NCBI RefSeq assembly: GCF_002802875.1
Contig: NZ_PEBI01000001.1
Location: 23,820 to 87,819 of the forward strand
Reading direction: 5' to 3'
DNA: 64,000 nt
Source: Bifidobacterium primatium
Lineage (GTDB): Bacteria > Actinomycetota > Actinomycetes > Actinomycetales > Bifidobacteriaceae
Below the pieces are notes generated by a model that was not told the DNA's origin, made no database searches, and saw only the letters and a program-made list of their open reading frames with translations. This document shows positions 27,855 through 36,564 of this stretch, in pieces; within the stretch, counting starts at the first letter, position 1; every line of letters starts with the position of its first letter. The position numbers were made by a program, and so were the translations under genes.

Positions 27855-29015
27855 TCAGTACGAGGCATCAAGCGGGTCGGCGCTGATCACCGTGCGCCGC
27901 TGCTCCTCGGTCAGCTCCTGCGAATCCAGCCACCCGTAGGGCAGGTGGACCTTCCTCGCATAGCGCACACGACCTCTTGGCTTGTTCTCGACGGCCTTCG
28001 GATAGGGAATATCCGCATCCAGCATAGCAACCTGACGACGAATATCCGCCAAGTCTTCACATTCCATGAACGCCCGACGGGTGCCCCCGCCCACCGGGAA
28101 GCCCTTGAGGTACCACGCCACATGCTTGCGCAGGTCATGCGCGGCCATCATCTCGTCGCCGTCGTAGAACTCGGTGAGCAGCTCCGCGTGGCGCAGGATG
28201 ATGCCGCCGACCTCGCCCAATGTGGGGTCGATGCGCTCATCGGAACCGGCGAAGGCGTTCCTGATGTCGCCGAACAGCCACGGACGGCCCTGGCATCCGC
28301 GACCGATGGCCACGCCCGCGCAGCCGGTCTCGCGCACCATGGCCATGGCGTCCTCGGCGCTCCAGATGTCGCCGTTGCCGAACACTGGGATGTCGAGGCT
28401 CTCGACGAGTTCGGCGATGCGGCTCCAGTCGGAATGCCCGCCATAGTATTCGGCGGTCGTCCGCGCGTGCAGCGTCACCGCCGCGCAGCCCTCCTCCTGG
28501 GCGATATGGCCGGCCTCGAGGAATGTCTCGTGCTCATGGTCGATGCCGACCCGGATCTTCGCGGTGACGGGTATCCCCGCAGGCTCGCACACGGCGACCA
28601 CGCGTCGCAGGATCTCGCGGAACAGCCCCGTCTTCCACGGCAGGGCGGATCCGCCGCCGCGCCGCGTGACCTTGGGCACGGGACAGCCGAAGTTCAGGTC
28701 GACATGGTCGGCCATATGCTCATCCACGACGATCTTCGCCGCCAGCTCCGTGATGCCGGGGCTCACGCCGTACAGCTGCAGGGACCTCGGCGATTCGGTG
28801 GGAGCGAACCGGCACAGGCGCAATGCCTTGGGATTGCGGGCGACCAGGGCGCGCGCCGTGATCATCTCGGCGACGTACAGCCCTTCGGGGCCGTATTCCT
28901 CGCACAGCACGCGGAACGGCCAGTTGGTCACGCCCGCCATCGGGGACAGCACGACCGGGGTCTTGACCCGGATCGGCCCGAGGTCGACCGGGGGAAGGGA
29001 GATGTTCTCGTCCAT
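27855..29015 (-). CDS. dusB: tRNA-dihydrouridine synthase (DusB type)
   Basis: A 386-residue flavoprotein reducing specific uridines in the tRNA D-loop. The TIM-barrel domain has LSPMAGVTNWPFR, the catalytic cysteine in DLNFGCPVPKV, followed by RRGGGSAL, and the FMN-binding GNGDIWSAEDA and GVAIGRGCQG segments; a helical RNA-binding domain follows. AAGGA sits just ahead of the ATG. It lies between glyS and ftsZ on the same strand with 91 bases to ftsZ, so ftsZ may be partly cotranscribed. Confidence 0.94.
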   Translation of the reverse strand: MDENISLPPVDLGPIRVKTPVVLSPMAGVTNWPFRVLCEEYGPEGLYVAEMITARALVARNPKALRLCRFAPTESPRSLQLYGVSPGITELAAKIVVDEHMADHVDLNFGCPVPKVTRRGGGSALPWKTGLFREILRRVVAVCEPAGIPVTAKIRVGIDHEHETFLEAGHIAQEEGCAAVTLHARTTAEYYGGHSDWSRIAELVESLDIPVFGNGDIWSAEDAMAMVRETGCAGVAIGRGCQGRPWLFGDIRNAFAGSDERIDPTLGEVGGIILRHAELLTEFYDGDEMMAAHDLRKHVAWYLKGFPVGGGTRRAFMECEDLADIRRQVAMLDADIPYPKAVENKPRGRVRYARKVHLPYGWLDSQELTEEQRRTVISADPLDASY

Positions 29016-29093
29016 AATCCTTACATGAGATAGATGCTTGGCGAATGTCTTGCGAGGCCCCGACCGTCCGGGACCGGGTGCCGATACAGCGCA

Positions 29094-29135
29094 ATCGGGT
29101 CCCCCGTCGCATTTCCTGCGGCCGAGGGACCCGAT
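29094..29135 (-). terminator. Inverted repeat after glyS
   Basis: A perfect 10-bp stem (ATCGGGTCCC / GGGACCCGAT) with a 22-base loop lies 20 bases after the glyS stop and before dusB. It lacks a T-run, so termination is only probable; it may be Rho-assisted or an mRNA-end stabiliser. Confidence 0.5.
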
Positions 29136-29154
29136 CCGTCGATTGGTCTCAGAC

Positions 29155-30630
29155 TCAGTACAGGCCGCCGGCCTCGTTGATCTTCACGGATTCCGGCCAC
29201 GGGTCGCCGCCCATCGACACCGGCTTCTGCGGCACGCGCACGCGCTTCTCGCCGATGCGGTCGGCCACGTAGTCGGCCACCTTGTCGAGGGCCACTCGCT
29301 CCTGCTTCATGGTGTCGCGTTCGCGGATGGTCACGGCCTGGTCGTCGAGCGTATCGAAGTCGACGGTGATGCACAGCGGGGTGCCGATCTCGTCCTGGCG
29401 GCGGTAGCGGCGGCCGATGGCGCCGGACTCGTCGTAGTCGATCATCCACTCGTTCTGACGCAGGTCGGCGGCGAGGTTCTGCGCGACCTCCTGCAGCGCC
29501 GGCTTCTTGCTCAGCGGCAGCACCGCGGCCTTGACCGGGGCCAGACGCGGGTCGAGGCGCAGCACGGTGCGCTTGTCGACGCCGCCCTTGGTGTTCGGGG
29601 CCTCGTCCACATCGTAGGCGTCGACGAGGAAGCACATGAGGGAGCGGGTCAGGCCGGCGGCCGGCTCGATGACGTACGGCACGTACTTCTCGCCGGTGGC
29701 CTGGTTGAAGTAGCTCAGGTCCTCGCCCGAATGCTTGGCATGAGCGGACAGGTCGAAGTCGGTGCGGTTGGCCACGCCCTCGAGCTCTCCCCAGTCGGAG
29801 CCCTGGAAGCCGAACTTGTACTCGATGTCGACGGTGCGCTTGGAGTAGTGGGCGAGCTTCTCCTTCGGATGCTCGTAGTGGCGCAGGTTCTCCGGCTTGA
29901 CGCCGAGGTCCAGATACCACTGGGTGCGGGCGTCGATCCAGTACTGGTGCCAGTCCTCGTCGGTGCCGGGCTCGACGAAGAACTCCATCTCCATCTGCTC
30001 GAACTCGCGGGTGCGGAAGATGAAGTTGCCGGGCGTGATCTCGTTGCGGAAGCTCTTGCCGATGTTCGCGATGCCGAACGGCGGCTTGGAGCGCGAGGAG
30101 GTCATCACGTTCTTGAAGTCGACGAAGATGCCCTGCGCGGTCTCGGGACGCAGGTAGTGCAGGCTGTTCTCGTCCTCGACCGGGCCGAGGTGGGTGCGCA
30201 GCATCATGTTGAAGTCTCGCGGCTCGGTCCACTTGCCGCGGGTGCCGCAGTTGGGGCAGACGATGTCGGCCATGCCGTTCTCCGGCAGCTTGTCGCCGTG
30301 CTTCTCCGCATAGCTCTCCTCGAGCTTGTCGGCGCGGTTGCGCTTGTGGCAGCTGAGGCACTCGACGAGCGGGTCGTTGAACACGGAGACGTGGCCTGAG
30401 GCGACCCACACCTCGGAGGGCAGGATGATGGAGGTGTCGACGCCCACGACGTCGCCTCGCGTGACGACCATGGAGCGCCACCACTCGCGCTTGATGTTGT
30501 CCTTCAGCGCGACGCCGAGCGGGCCGTAATCCCAAGCGGAGCGCGTACCGCCATAGATCTCGCCCGCGGGGAACACGAATCCGCGACGCTTCGCCAGGGA
30601 CACCACCGCATCAAGTTTCGATTCAGCCAC
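29155..30630 (-). CDS. glyS: Glycyl-tRNA synthetase (dimeric type)
   Basis: A 491-residue class II aminoacyl-tRNA synthetase of the alpha2 type, not the alpha2-beta2 type. It starts with the [12 protein letters not shown] segment and has [10 protein letters not shown], motif 2 ([17 protein letters not shown]), the specificity segment with EMEFFVEPG, and a C-terminal anticodon-binding domain. Two cysteine pairs (LSCHKRN and VCPNCGTRG) may bind zinc. The GTG at 30630 has AAGGTGG upstream and gives the usual N-terminus; the 44-residue upstream extension is spurious. Confidence 0.95.
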   Translation of the reverse strand: MAESKLDAVVSLAKRRGFVFPAGEIYGGTRSAWDYGPLGVALKDNIKREWWRSMVVTRGDVVGVDTSIILPSEVWVASGHVSVFNDPLVECLSCHKRNRADKLEESYAEKHGDKLPENGMADIVCPNCGTRGKWTEPRDFNMMLRTHLGPVEDENSLHYLRPETAQGIFVDFKNVMTSSRSKPPFGIANIGKSFRNEITPGNFIFRTREFEQMEMEFFVEPGTDEDWHQYWIDARTQWYLDLGVKPENLRHYEHPKEKLAHYSKRTVDIEYKFGFQGSDWGELEGVANRTDFDLSAHAKHSGEDLSYFNQATGEKYVPYVIEPAAGLTRSLMCFLVDAYDVDEAPNTKGGVDKRTVLRLDPRLAPVKAAVLPLSKKPALQEVAQNLAADLRQNEWMIDYDESGAIGRRYRRQDEIGTPLCITVDFDTLDDQAVTIRERDTMKQERVALDKVADYVADRIGEKRVRVPQKPVSMGGDPWPESVKINEAGGLY

Positions 30631-30779
30631 AATCCACCTTCTATATATGGTCAACGATGTCGGAATAGTCGGCATTGACTCTACCGCCCAGCACTGACAC
30701 AAGGCCGCGGCCGCCGGACGGCGGACGACGACCGCGCGGACGGGGTGTCCTCGGTGACGCATACGTTGTGAAACACATC

Positions 30780-30907
30780 ATGTCGGGGGAACCTGCGCGG
30801 TCCCGTCCGCGCCGCCGCGGCAAAGGCGGCGGACGGCCTCCGCCGCGCGGTTGAGAAGGCCTTGGCCTGACCCTTGGAACCTGTTGGCTAACACCATCGT
30901 AGGGAGG
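30780..30907 (+). promoter_or_regulatory. TPP riboswitch
   Basis: The THI-box is clear: TCGGGG near 30784, GTTGAGA at 30850-30856, CTGACCCTTGGAACCTG at 30867-30883, and ATCGTAGGGAGG at 30896-30907. Stem P3 is enlarged by a GC-rich hairpin around 30803-30836. The AGGGAGG that closes the aptamer also serves as the ribosome site of thiM, 8 bases before its ATG, so bound thiamine pyrophosphate would hide it and block translation. No separate terminator is evident. Confidence 0.93.
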
Positions 30908-30914
30908 CATACCC

Positions 30915-31790
30915 ATGAACACCGCATACGACGACGCCCACGGCACCGACAGCCGCAATCTCGACATCAACGACCCCCTTCGGGCCCGGGTCGCCCAGGC
31001 GGTGGCGCAGGTGCGGGCCACCACGCCGCTCGCGCAGTCGCTCACCAACTTCGTCACCATCAATCTCGTCGCCAACGCCCAGCTCGCCGTCGGCGGAACC
31101 GCCGCCATGCACTACAGCGGCGAGGAGGCCGCGGCGCTGGACCACGGCGCGTCCAAGGCCACCTACATCAACATGGGCACGCTGCTCGAACCATTCCGAA
31201 CCGAATACCCGGCCGCGGCGCGGGACGCCGCCGAACACGGTCTGCCATGGGTGCTCGACCCGGTGGGCGCCGGTGCAGGAGAGCTTCGAGGCGACATCCT
31301 GCGCGCATTCGCGGCGACTCCCCCGACCATCATCCGCTGCAACGCCTCCGAGGCCATCGCGCTGGCCGGCATCTGGCACCTCGACGGCGCCGACGCCAGG
31401 GCGCGCGCCGGCGTGGAGGCCAGCGACGAGGTCGACGAGGCCATCGACGCGGCGCATGCACTGGCCCGATTCACCGGCGGGATCGTGTCGGTCTCCGGCG
31501 CCGTCGACCTCGTGACCGACGGCGAACGCGACTTCCGTCTGCCCGGCGGCAGCGTGTGGATGACGAAGATCACCGGCGCGGGCTGCTCGCTCGGCGGCGT
31601 GACCGCCACCTACGCATGCGTCGCAGACCCGCTGACCGCCGCCATGGCGGCCGCGCTGCATTACAACAGGGCCGCGGACAGCGCCGAGCGCGAGTCGAAC
31701 GGCCCCGGCTCGTTCCAGGTGGCGTTCCTCGATGCACTGTGGAACACCACGGCCGACGAGATCGCCCAGTCTCCCATCTACGTCTCGTAA
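30915..31790 (+). CDS. thiM: Hydroxyethylthiazole kinase
   Basis: A 291-residue ribokinase-like kinase that salvages the thiazole moiety of thiamine. It has the substrate segment PLAQSLTNFVTINLVAN, the GVSVSGAVD-like strand (IVSVSGAVDLVTD), and the anion-hole motif TGAGCSLGGVTA with the catalytic cysteine. It is directly controlled by the riboswitch and followed by thiE after 63 bases. No ThiC or ThiG is in the window, so the visible genes fit thiazole salvage. Confidence 0.95.
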   Translation: MNTAYDDAHGTDSRNLDINDPLRARVAQAVAQVRATTPLAQSLTNFVTINLVANAQLAVGGTAAMHYSGEEAAALDHGASKATYINMGTLLEPFRTEYPAAARDAAEHGLPWVLDPVGAGAGELRGDILRAFAATPPTIIRCNASEAIALAGIWHLDGADARARAGVEASDEVDEAIDAAHALARFTGGIVSVSGAVDLVTDGERDFRLPGGSVWMTKITGAGCSLGGVTATYACVADPLTAAMAAALHYNRAADSAERESNGPGSFQVAFLDALWNTTADEIAQSPIYVS

Positions 31791-31853
31791 GGCCACGCCG
31801 CACCACCGCATCCGCCCCCATCCCAGACCGACCAGTTTCCCGCAAGGAGCATC

Positions 31854-32951
31854 ATGACCATCCGCTTCCCATACGCGTCGATGCGCGACGCCTTCGACCT
31901 GTCCGCCTATCTGGTGCTTGGTCCGGACGACACCAAGGGCCGTCCGGTGACCGACGTCGTCCGCCAGGCACTGGAGGGAGGCGTGACCATGGTGCAGCTG
32001 CGCGCCAAGCACGCCGATGCCGGCGAGATCATCGACATGGCACGGGACCTCGCCCGCACGATCGCCGAAGCCGGCAAGAGCGAGACGGTGCCGCTGCTCA
32101 TCGACGACCGTCTCGACGCGGTGCTTGCCGCGCGCGATCTCGGCATCAAGGTGGACGGCGTCCATGTGGGCCAGACCGACGTGCCGGCCACGTCCTGCCG
32201 CAAACTGCTCGGCCCCGACGCCATCGTCGGGCTTTCCGCCAACACCACGGAGCTGTTCGACATCATCGAACGGCTTGACGCGGGGGTCGTGGACTACATC
32301 GGCGCCGGAGCCGTGCATCCGACGTCCACCAAACCGGAGGCGACGCTGATCGAGAAGGCCGACACCGACGCCGATTCCATCGCCGCGATCGCGAAGCTGT
32401 GCGAGACCAGCGAATATCCCGTCGTGGCGGGCGGCGGCGTCAAGCTCGCCGACATCGCGCCCCTCGCCCGCACGAAGGCGGGCGGCTGGTTCGTGGTCTC
32501 GGCGATCGCCGGCGCCGACGACCCGTGCAAGGCGGCCAAAAGCCTGGTGGACGCATGGCGGGCCGTGCGCGGCGACGAACGCCATGGATACGCCGCCCGT
32601 CCGCAGGCGGTGCTCACCCGCGAGACGCTGAACGAGGCGAACCGCTATGTCAACACGCTCGCCCAGCTCACCATCTGGCCCACGGGCGTGGGCGAGGAGC
32701 TGAGCGAATACGTGGCCGAGGTGATCCGGGTCATCAGGCAGTCCGGTCTCGACAACTCCACGCATGCCATGAGCACCGATATCGAAGGTGACTATGATGA
32801 TGTGCTGGATCTGGTGAAACGCGCGGCGTTCGTGCTGTACGACCACGGCTATCGCACGCAGGTGAGCCTGCAGCTGGACATGCGCCCCGGATTCAGCGGC
32901 CAGATGCGGCACAAGGTCGAACTGGTCGATGAGATTCTGAATGAACGATAG
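31854..32951 (+). CDS. thiE: Thiamine-phosphate synthase fused to an MTH1187-type thiamine-binding domain
   Basis: A 365-residue protein with two parts. Residues about 15-240 are ThiE, which joins HMP-PP and thiazole phosphate; they show the TMVQLRAKHADA segment, DDRLDAVLA, GVHVGQTD, GAGAVHPTSTK and VAGGGVKL. Residues about 265-365 match the MTH1187/YkoF thiamine-binding family (LTIWPTGVGEELSEYVAEV, then TDIEGDYDDVLDLV). ThiE alone is about 210 residues. AAGGAG lies 6 bases before the ATG. The extra domain could sense or hold product; this is inference. Confidence 0.9.
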   Translation: MTIRFPYASMRDAFDLSAYLVLGPDDTKGRPVTDVVRQALEGGVTMVQLRAKHADAGEIIDMARDLARTIAEAGKSETVPLLIDDRLDAVLAARDLGIKVDGVHVGQTDVPATSCRKLLGPDAIVGLSANTTELFDIIERLDAGVVDYIGAGAVHPTSTKPEATLIEKADTDADSIAAIAKLCETSEYPVVAGGGVKLADIAPLARTKAGGWFVVSAIAGADDPCKAAKSLVDAWRAVRGDERHGYAARPQAVLTRETLNEANRYVNTLAQLTIWPTGVGEELSEYVAEVIRVIRQSGLDNSTHAMSTDIEGDYDDVLDLVKRAAFVLYDHGYRTQVSLQLDMRPGFSGQMRHKVELVDEILNER

Positions 32952-32987
32952 GCATCAGCATCATATAAAAGGAACAACATAATACCC

Positions 32988-34028
32988 ATGACCACGATGA
33001 AGGAGATCGCGGAACGTACCGGGGTGTCGATATCGACGGTGTCCTTGGTATTGAACAAGCGTGACGCCGGCCGGGTGAAGCCCCAGGTCGCCGCCAAGGT
33101 ACGCGAGACCGCAACGCAGCTCGGATATCGACCGAATCCGCTGGCGCGAAGCCTGCGGACGAGCAAGACCAGCATCCTCGGATTCGTCAGCGACGAGATC
33201 GCCACGACGCCGTACGCCGGACGGCTGATCCTCGGCGCGCAGGATGCGGCACGGGCTCTGGGCTATATGATCCTGACGGTGAACACGAACGGCGAGACCG
33301 ACCTCGAGGAGCATGAGATCAGCACGCTCAAACAGTACGGCGTCGACGGGTTCATCTATGCGCGCATGTTCAACCAACGCACGACCGTGCCCGAAAGCCT
33401 GCTGTCGCTGCCCACGGTGCTGCTGGACGGCACCGACGACACCGGCCGCGTCCCCAGCATCATCCCCGACGAGGAGGCCATCGGCTACGAGGCCACCCGT
33501 CATCTGCTGGACGCCGGCTGCCGGAACATCGCCTACGTCGGCGCCTCGGACCGCGCATATGCGGCCGATTCCGGCCGACGCGCGGGATACCGCCGCGCCC
33601 TGCGTGAGGCCGGACTGGAGACGGATGCGGGCCTCGAGGTGGGCACGACGTTCAACCAGCCCGCGCTCGACGTCGTCGGGGACCTGTTCGACGCCCGTCA
33701 TCCCGACGGATTCTTCTGCTTCAACGACGCTCGCGCATGGTACGTATACGAGTCGGCGGCGAGACGCGGCCTGACCGTCGGCCGCGACATCAGCGTCGTC
33801 GGCGTGGACAACCATCGCATCTTCGCCGAGACGCTCGCACCGCGGCTGACCACCATGGACCTGCCGCATTACGAGATGGGATACTGGGCCACGCTGAAGC
33901 TGGTCTCTCTGATCGAGCGGAGGACTCCCCGGATCGACCTGCCGCATACCACGTCGCCGCTGCCGTCGCTGGACGACCACGACGCGAGGATTCGCTGCAC
34001 GCTCATCCGCAAGGAATCCGTCGTCTGA
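32988..34028 (+). CDS. LacI-family transcriptional regulator
   Basis: A 346-residue repressor. The N-terminal helix-turn-helix (MKEIAERTGVSISTVSLVLN) and hinge helix (NPLARSLRTSKTS) are intact; residues about 65-340 are the periplasmic-binding-protein-like effector domain. AAAGGAA is upstream but 13 bases from the ATG. It begins 36 bases after thiE and sits directly before the fructoside genes; operator-like sites overlap the promoters of the GH32 and permease genes. A sucrose or fructo-oligosaccharide ligand is inferred from this context. Confidence 0.92.
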   Translation: MTTMKEIAERTGVSISTVSLVLNKRDAGRVKPQVAAKVRETATQLGYRPNPLARSLRTSKTSILGFVSDEIATTPYAGRLILGAQDAARALGYMILTVNTNGETDLEEHEISTLKQYGVDGFIYARMFNQRTTVPESLLSLPTVLLDGTDDTGRVPSIIPDEEAIGYEATRHLLDAGCRNIAYVGASDRAYAADSGRRAGYRRALREAGLETDAGLEVGTTFNQPALDVVGDLFDARHPDGFFCFNDARAWYVYESAARRGLTVGRDISVVGVDNHRIFAETLAPRLTTMDLPHYEMGYWATLKLVSLIERRTPRIDLPHTTSPLPSLDDHDARIRCTLIRKESVV

Positions 34029-34079
34029 GCTCCCGACGGGTCCGGGGACGCGATGACGCGCCGCCGGACCCCTTTCCCC

Positions 34080-34094
34080 TATAATCGTTTGACG
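34080..34094 (+). promoter_or_regulatory. -10 box and LacI operator ahead of first GH32 gene
   Basis: A perfect TATAAT (34080-34085) overlaps AATCGTTTGACG (34083-34094), the same core found twice before the permease gene. No good -35 is seen. A repressor bound here would cover the -10 and start site. Confidence 0.7.
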
Positions 34095-34115
34095 TAGGAA
34101 AAGGAAAGGCTTTCA

Positions 34116-35630
34116 ATGACGAACAGCATCAACAACGAGTTCGTTTCCCACGCTTCGGCACTGGACAGGGCGCAGGCCGGCGTCGCCGATCTGGCGAGGT
34201 CGCGCAACGACCGCTGGTATCCGCGGTTCCACATCGCCTCCGACGGCGGATGGATCAACAGTCCGAACGGATTCTGCTTCTTCAGGGGACGCTGGCACGT
34301 GTTCTACCAGCTCAACCCCTTCGACACCCAATGGGGCACCATGCACTGCGGCCATGTCTCCAGCGAGGACCTGGTCACATGGCGTCGCGAGCCCATCGCG
34401 CTCGCCCCGAGCCTCGAGGCCGACAGGGACGGCATCTACTCCGGATCGGCGGTCGTCGGCGACGACGGGCGGCTGTGGCTGTTCTACACCGGCCACCGCT
34501 GGGCCAACGGCGTGGACCCCTCCGGCGGCAACTTCGAGGTGCAGTGCGCCGCGGTCTCCGACGACGGCGTCCATTTCGAGAAGATCGGCATGGTGATCGA
34601 CAACGTGGACGGGTTCAACCACTTCCGCGACCCGAAGGTGTGGAAGCAGGACGGCCTGTGGTACATGGTCTTCGGCATGAGCACGAAGAACCGTCGAGGC
34701 CAGGTGCTGCTCTATGTTTCGGAGGATATGCTCATCTGGCATTTCCACAGCATCCTGTACCGCCACCCGAACCCCGGCGTGTTCATGCTCGAGTCGCTGG
34801 ACTTCTTCCCGCTGCGCGACAAGGAGGGCAACGAGCACTGGGTCCTGAGCTTCTCCGCGCTGGGCGAGCGTCCGAACGGATTCGCCAACCGCAACCCCCA
34901 CACCGCAAGCTACGTCATCGGCTCGTGGGCGCCCGGCGAGGAGTTCGCGCCGCGCACCGAGTTCCGCATGTGGGATTGGGGCCACAACTTCTACGCTCCG
35001 CAGACCGTCCGCGCCGACGACGGTCGCACGCTGCAATACGGCTGGATGAGCCCGTTCACTCCCGCGAGGCCGAATCAGGGGGACGGCTGGTGCGGCCAGC
35101 TTTCCATCCCCCGCGAGATCTCGCTGGACTCCTACGGATGCATCCGCATCAATCCGGCTCGGGAACTGACGAGGCTGCGTACGGACACCATCGACTTCGG
35201 CGCCGTGCATCTGGACGCGAACGAGACGACGACCGTCATGGCCGACTGCGATGCCGTCGAGATAGAGATGGAGATCGACATCAACGAGTCCACCGCGGAA
35301 TTCGGCGGCCTCAAGGTGCATTCGACCAAGGACAACGCGCATTCCTCCGTCTTCTACGACGCGCAGACGCATCGCATCCTCATCGACCGGCATGCCAACG
35401 CCCGCGGCGACCGCGGCTACCGTGCGGCGCCGTTCACCAGCAACACGCTGAAACTGCGCGTGTTCGTCGACCGCGCCAGCATCGAGGTGTTCATCAACGA
35501 CGGCGAGCAGGCCATGAGCTCCTACAGCTTCCCCTCGGAGGGTCCGCGTGCCATCGAACTGAGTGCGGAGTCGGGAACGCTGGAGATTCCGACGCTGCGC
35601 GTGCATCACCTCTCCCCCATCGGATTGTAG
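34116..35630 (+). CDS. GH32 family protein lacking the catalytic nucleophile
   Basis: A 504-residue paralogue of the beta-fructofuranosidase encoded 3.3 kb downstream, with the five-bladed propeller and C-terminal beta-sandwich of GH32. The nucleophile motif, normally W(M/I)NDPNG, reads WINSPNG, so the aspartate is serine at position 49 (codon AGT). The acid/base motif, normally ECP, reads ESL (226-228). The transition-state RDP (171-173) is intact. It is therefore predicted to be inactive or much weakened as a hydrolase. The ATG follows GGAAAGG. It is the first gene under the LacI operator. Confidence 0.9.
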   Translation: MTNSINNEFVSHASALDRAQAGVADLARSRNDRWYPRFHIASDGGWINSPNGFCFFRGRWHVFYQLNPFDTQWGTMHCGHVSSEDLVTWRREPIALAPSLEADRDGIYSGSAVVGDDGRLWLFYTGHRWANGVDPSGGNFEVQCAAVSDDGVHFEKIGMVIDNVDGFNHFRDPKVWKQDGLWYMVFGMSTKNRRGQVLLYVSEDMLIWHFHSILYRHPNPGVFMLESLDFFPLRDKEGNEHWVLSFSALGERPNGFANRNPHTASYVIGSWAPGEEFAPRTEFRMWDWGHNFYAPQTVRADDGRTLQYGWMSPFTPARPNQGDGWCGQLSIPREISLDSYGCIRINPARELTRLRTDTIDFGAVHLDANETTTVMADCDAVEIEMEIDINESTAEFGGLKVHSTKDNAHSSVFYDAQTHRILIDRHANARGDRGYRAAPFTSNTLKLRVFVDRASIEVFINDGEQAMSSYSFPSEGPRAIELSAESGTLEIPTLRVHHLSPIGL

Positions 35631-35670
35631 GATCCGCATCGTCTATACTGGTAGACGATCCATCCCTGCA

Positions 35671-35712
35671 GACCCGTGTTCGCGCGACAGCGTCGCCGCG
35701 CGAACACGGGTC
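35671..35712 (+). terminator. Long hairpin after first GH32 gene
   Basis: A perfect 16-bp stem (GACCCGTGTTCGCGCG / CGCGCGAACACGGGTC) with a 10-base loop lies 40 bases after the stop. No T-run follows, so it may end transcription inefficiently or protect the mRNA end. A smaller inverted repeat (ATCGTCTA / TAGACGAT, 35638-35659) precedes it. No gene is seen in 35631-35985. Confidence 0.55.
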
Positions 35713-35804
35713 GGTCCCGAAGCGCCCGCTTCGACGAAAACACCCATGACCGACACCGCTTCCCGACAATCCGCCCTTCGACAAGATTCGTTGGAAAAAG
35801 TGAC

Positions 35805-35842
35805 GTCAATCGTTTGACTTAAAACGATTGACGTATTAATAT
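35805..35842 (+). promoter_or_regulatory. Permease promoter with two adjacent LacI operators
   Basis: TTGACT (35814-35819) and TAATAT (35837-35842) are 17 bases apart, a near-consensus promoter. A 14-bp near-palindrome GTCAATCGTTTGAC (35805-35818) covers the -35. A second copy in the opposite orientation (AAACGATTGAC within 35819-35832) fills the spacer. The arrangement fits tight repression by the local LacI protein. Confidence 0.75.
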
Positions 35843-35985
35843 CATTAACAAGACCACGGCAACGAGACGATTCGGTCGCCGCAGACACAATCTCGCACAA
35901 CGCACTGGCCTCGACGTCGGGTCACGAGTGATCCACAACCGCAAAGCCGCGGCTTTCGGAAACACTGAGAGAAAAGGAAACGATT

Positions 35986-36564
35986 ATGGCAAGCAAAAAG
36001 GTCTGGCAGAACCCCTCGTATCTGCAGAGCTCCTTCGGCATCTTTCTGTTCTTCTGCTCCTGGGGCATCTGGTGGTCGTTCTTCCAGCGCTGGCTCATCT
36101 CCGGCGTGGGGCTGACCAACGCCGAGGTCGGCACCATCTACTCCATCAACTCGCTGGCCACGCTGGTCATCATGTTCATCTACGGCACCATCCAGGACCA
36201 GCTCGGCATCAAGCGCAAGCTCGTGGTCTTCGTGGCCCTGGTCGCTGCGCTCGTCGGCCCGTTCGTGCAGTTCGTCTACGCGCCGATGATCCTCGCCGGC
36301 GGCACCACGCGCTACATCGGCGCGTTCATCGGCGCCGTCGTGCTCTCCGCCGGATTCATGTCGGGCTGCTCGCTGTTCGAGGCGGTCACCGAACGCTACT
36401 CGCGTAAGTTCGGCTTCGAATACGGCCAGTCCCGCGCCTGGGGCTCCTTCGGCTACGCCATCGTCGCCCTGTGCGCCGGCTTCCTGTTCAACATCAACCC
36501 GCTGCTCAACTTCTGGGTCGGTTCCGCGTTCGGCGTGTGCATGCTGCTCGTCTACGCCTTCTGA
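35986..36564 (+). CDS. MFS oligosaccharide permease, N-terminal half
   Basis: 192 residues with six hydrophobic helices, the N-terminal half of a LacY/CscB-type (oligosaccharide:H+ symporter) major facilitator. The motif EYGQSRAWGSFGYA after helix 4 parallels the FGRARMFG motif of LacY. The ATG at 35986 follows AAAGGAAA. The frame stops with TGA right after helix 6, at the start of the central cytoplasmic loop. Sucrose or fructo-oligosaccharide is the likely substrate from the GH32 neighbours. Confidence 0.8.
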   Translation: MASKKVWQNPSYLQSSFGIFLFFCSWGIWWSFFQRWLISGVGLTNAEVGTIYSINSLATLVIMFIYGTIQDQLGIKRKLVVFVALVAALVGPFVQFVYAPMILAGGTTRYIGAFIGAVVLSAGFMSGCSLFEAVTERYSRKFGFEYGQSRAWGSFGYAIVALCAGFLFNINPLLNFWVGSAFGVCMLLVYAF

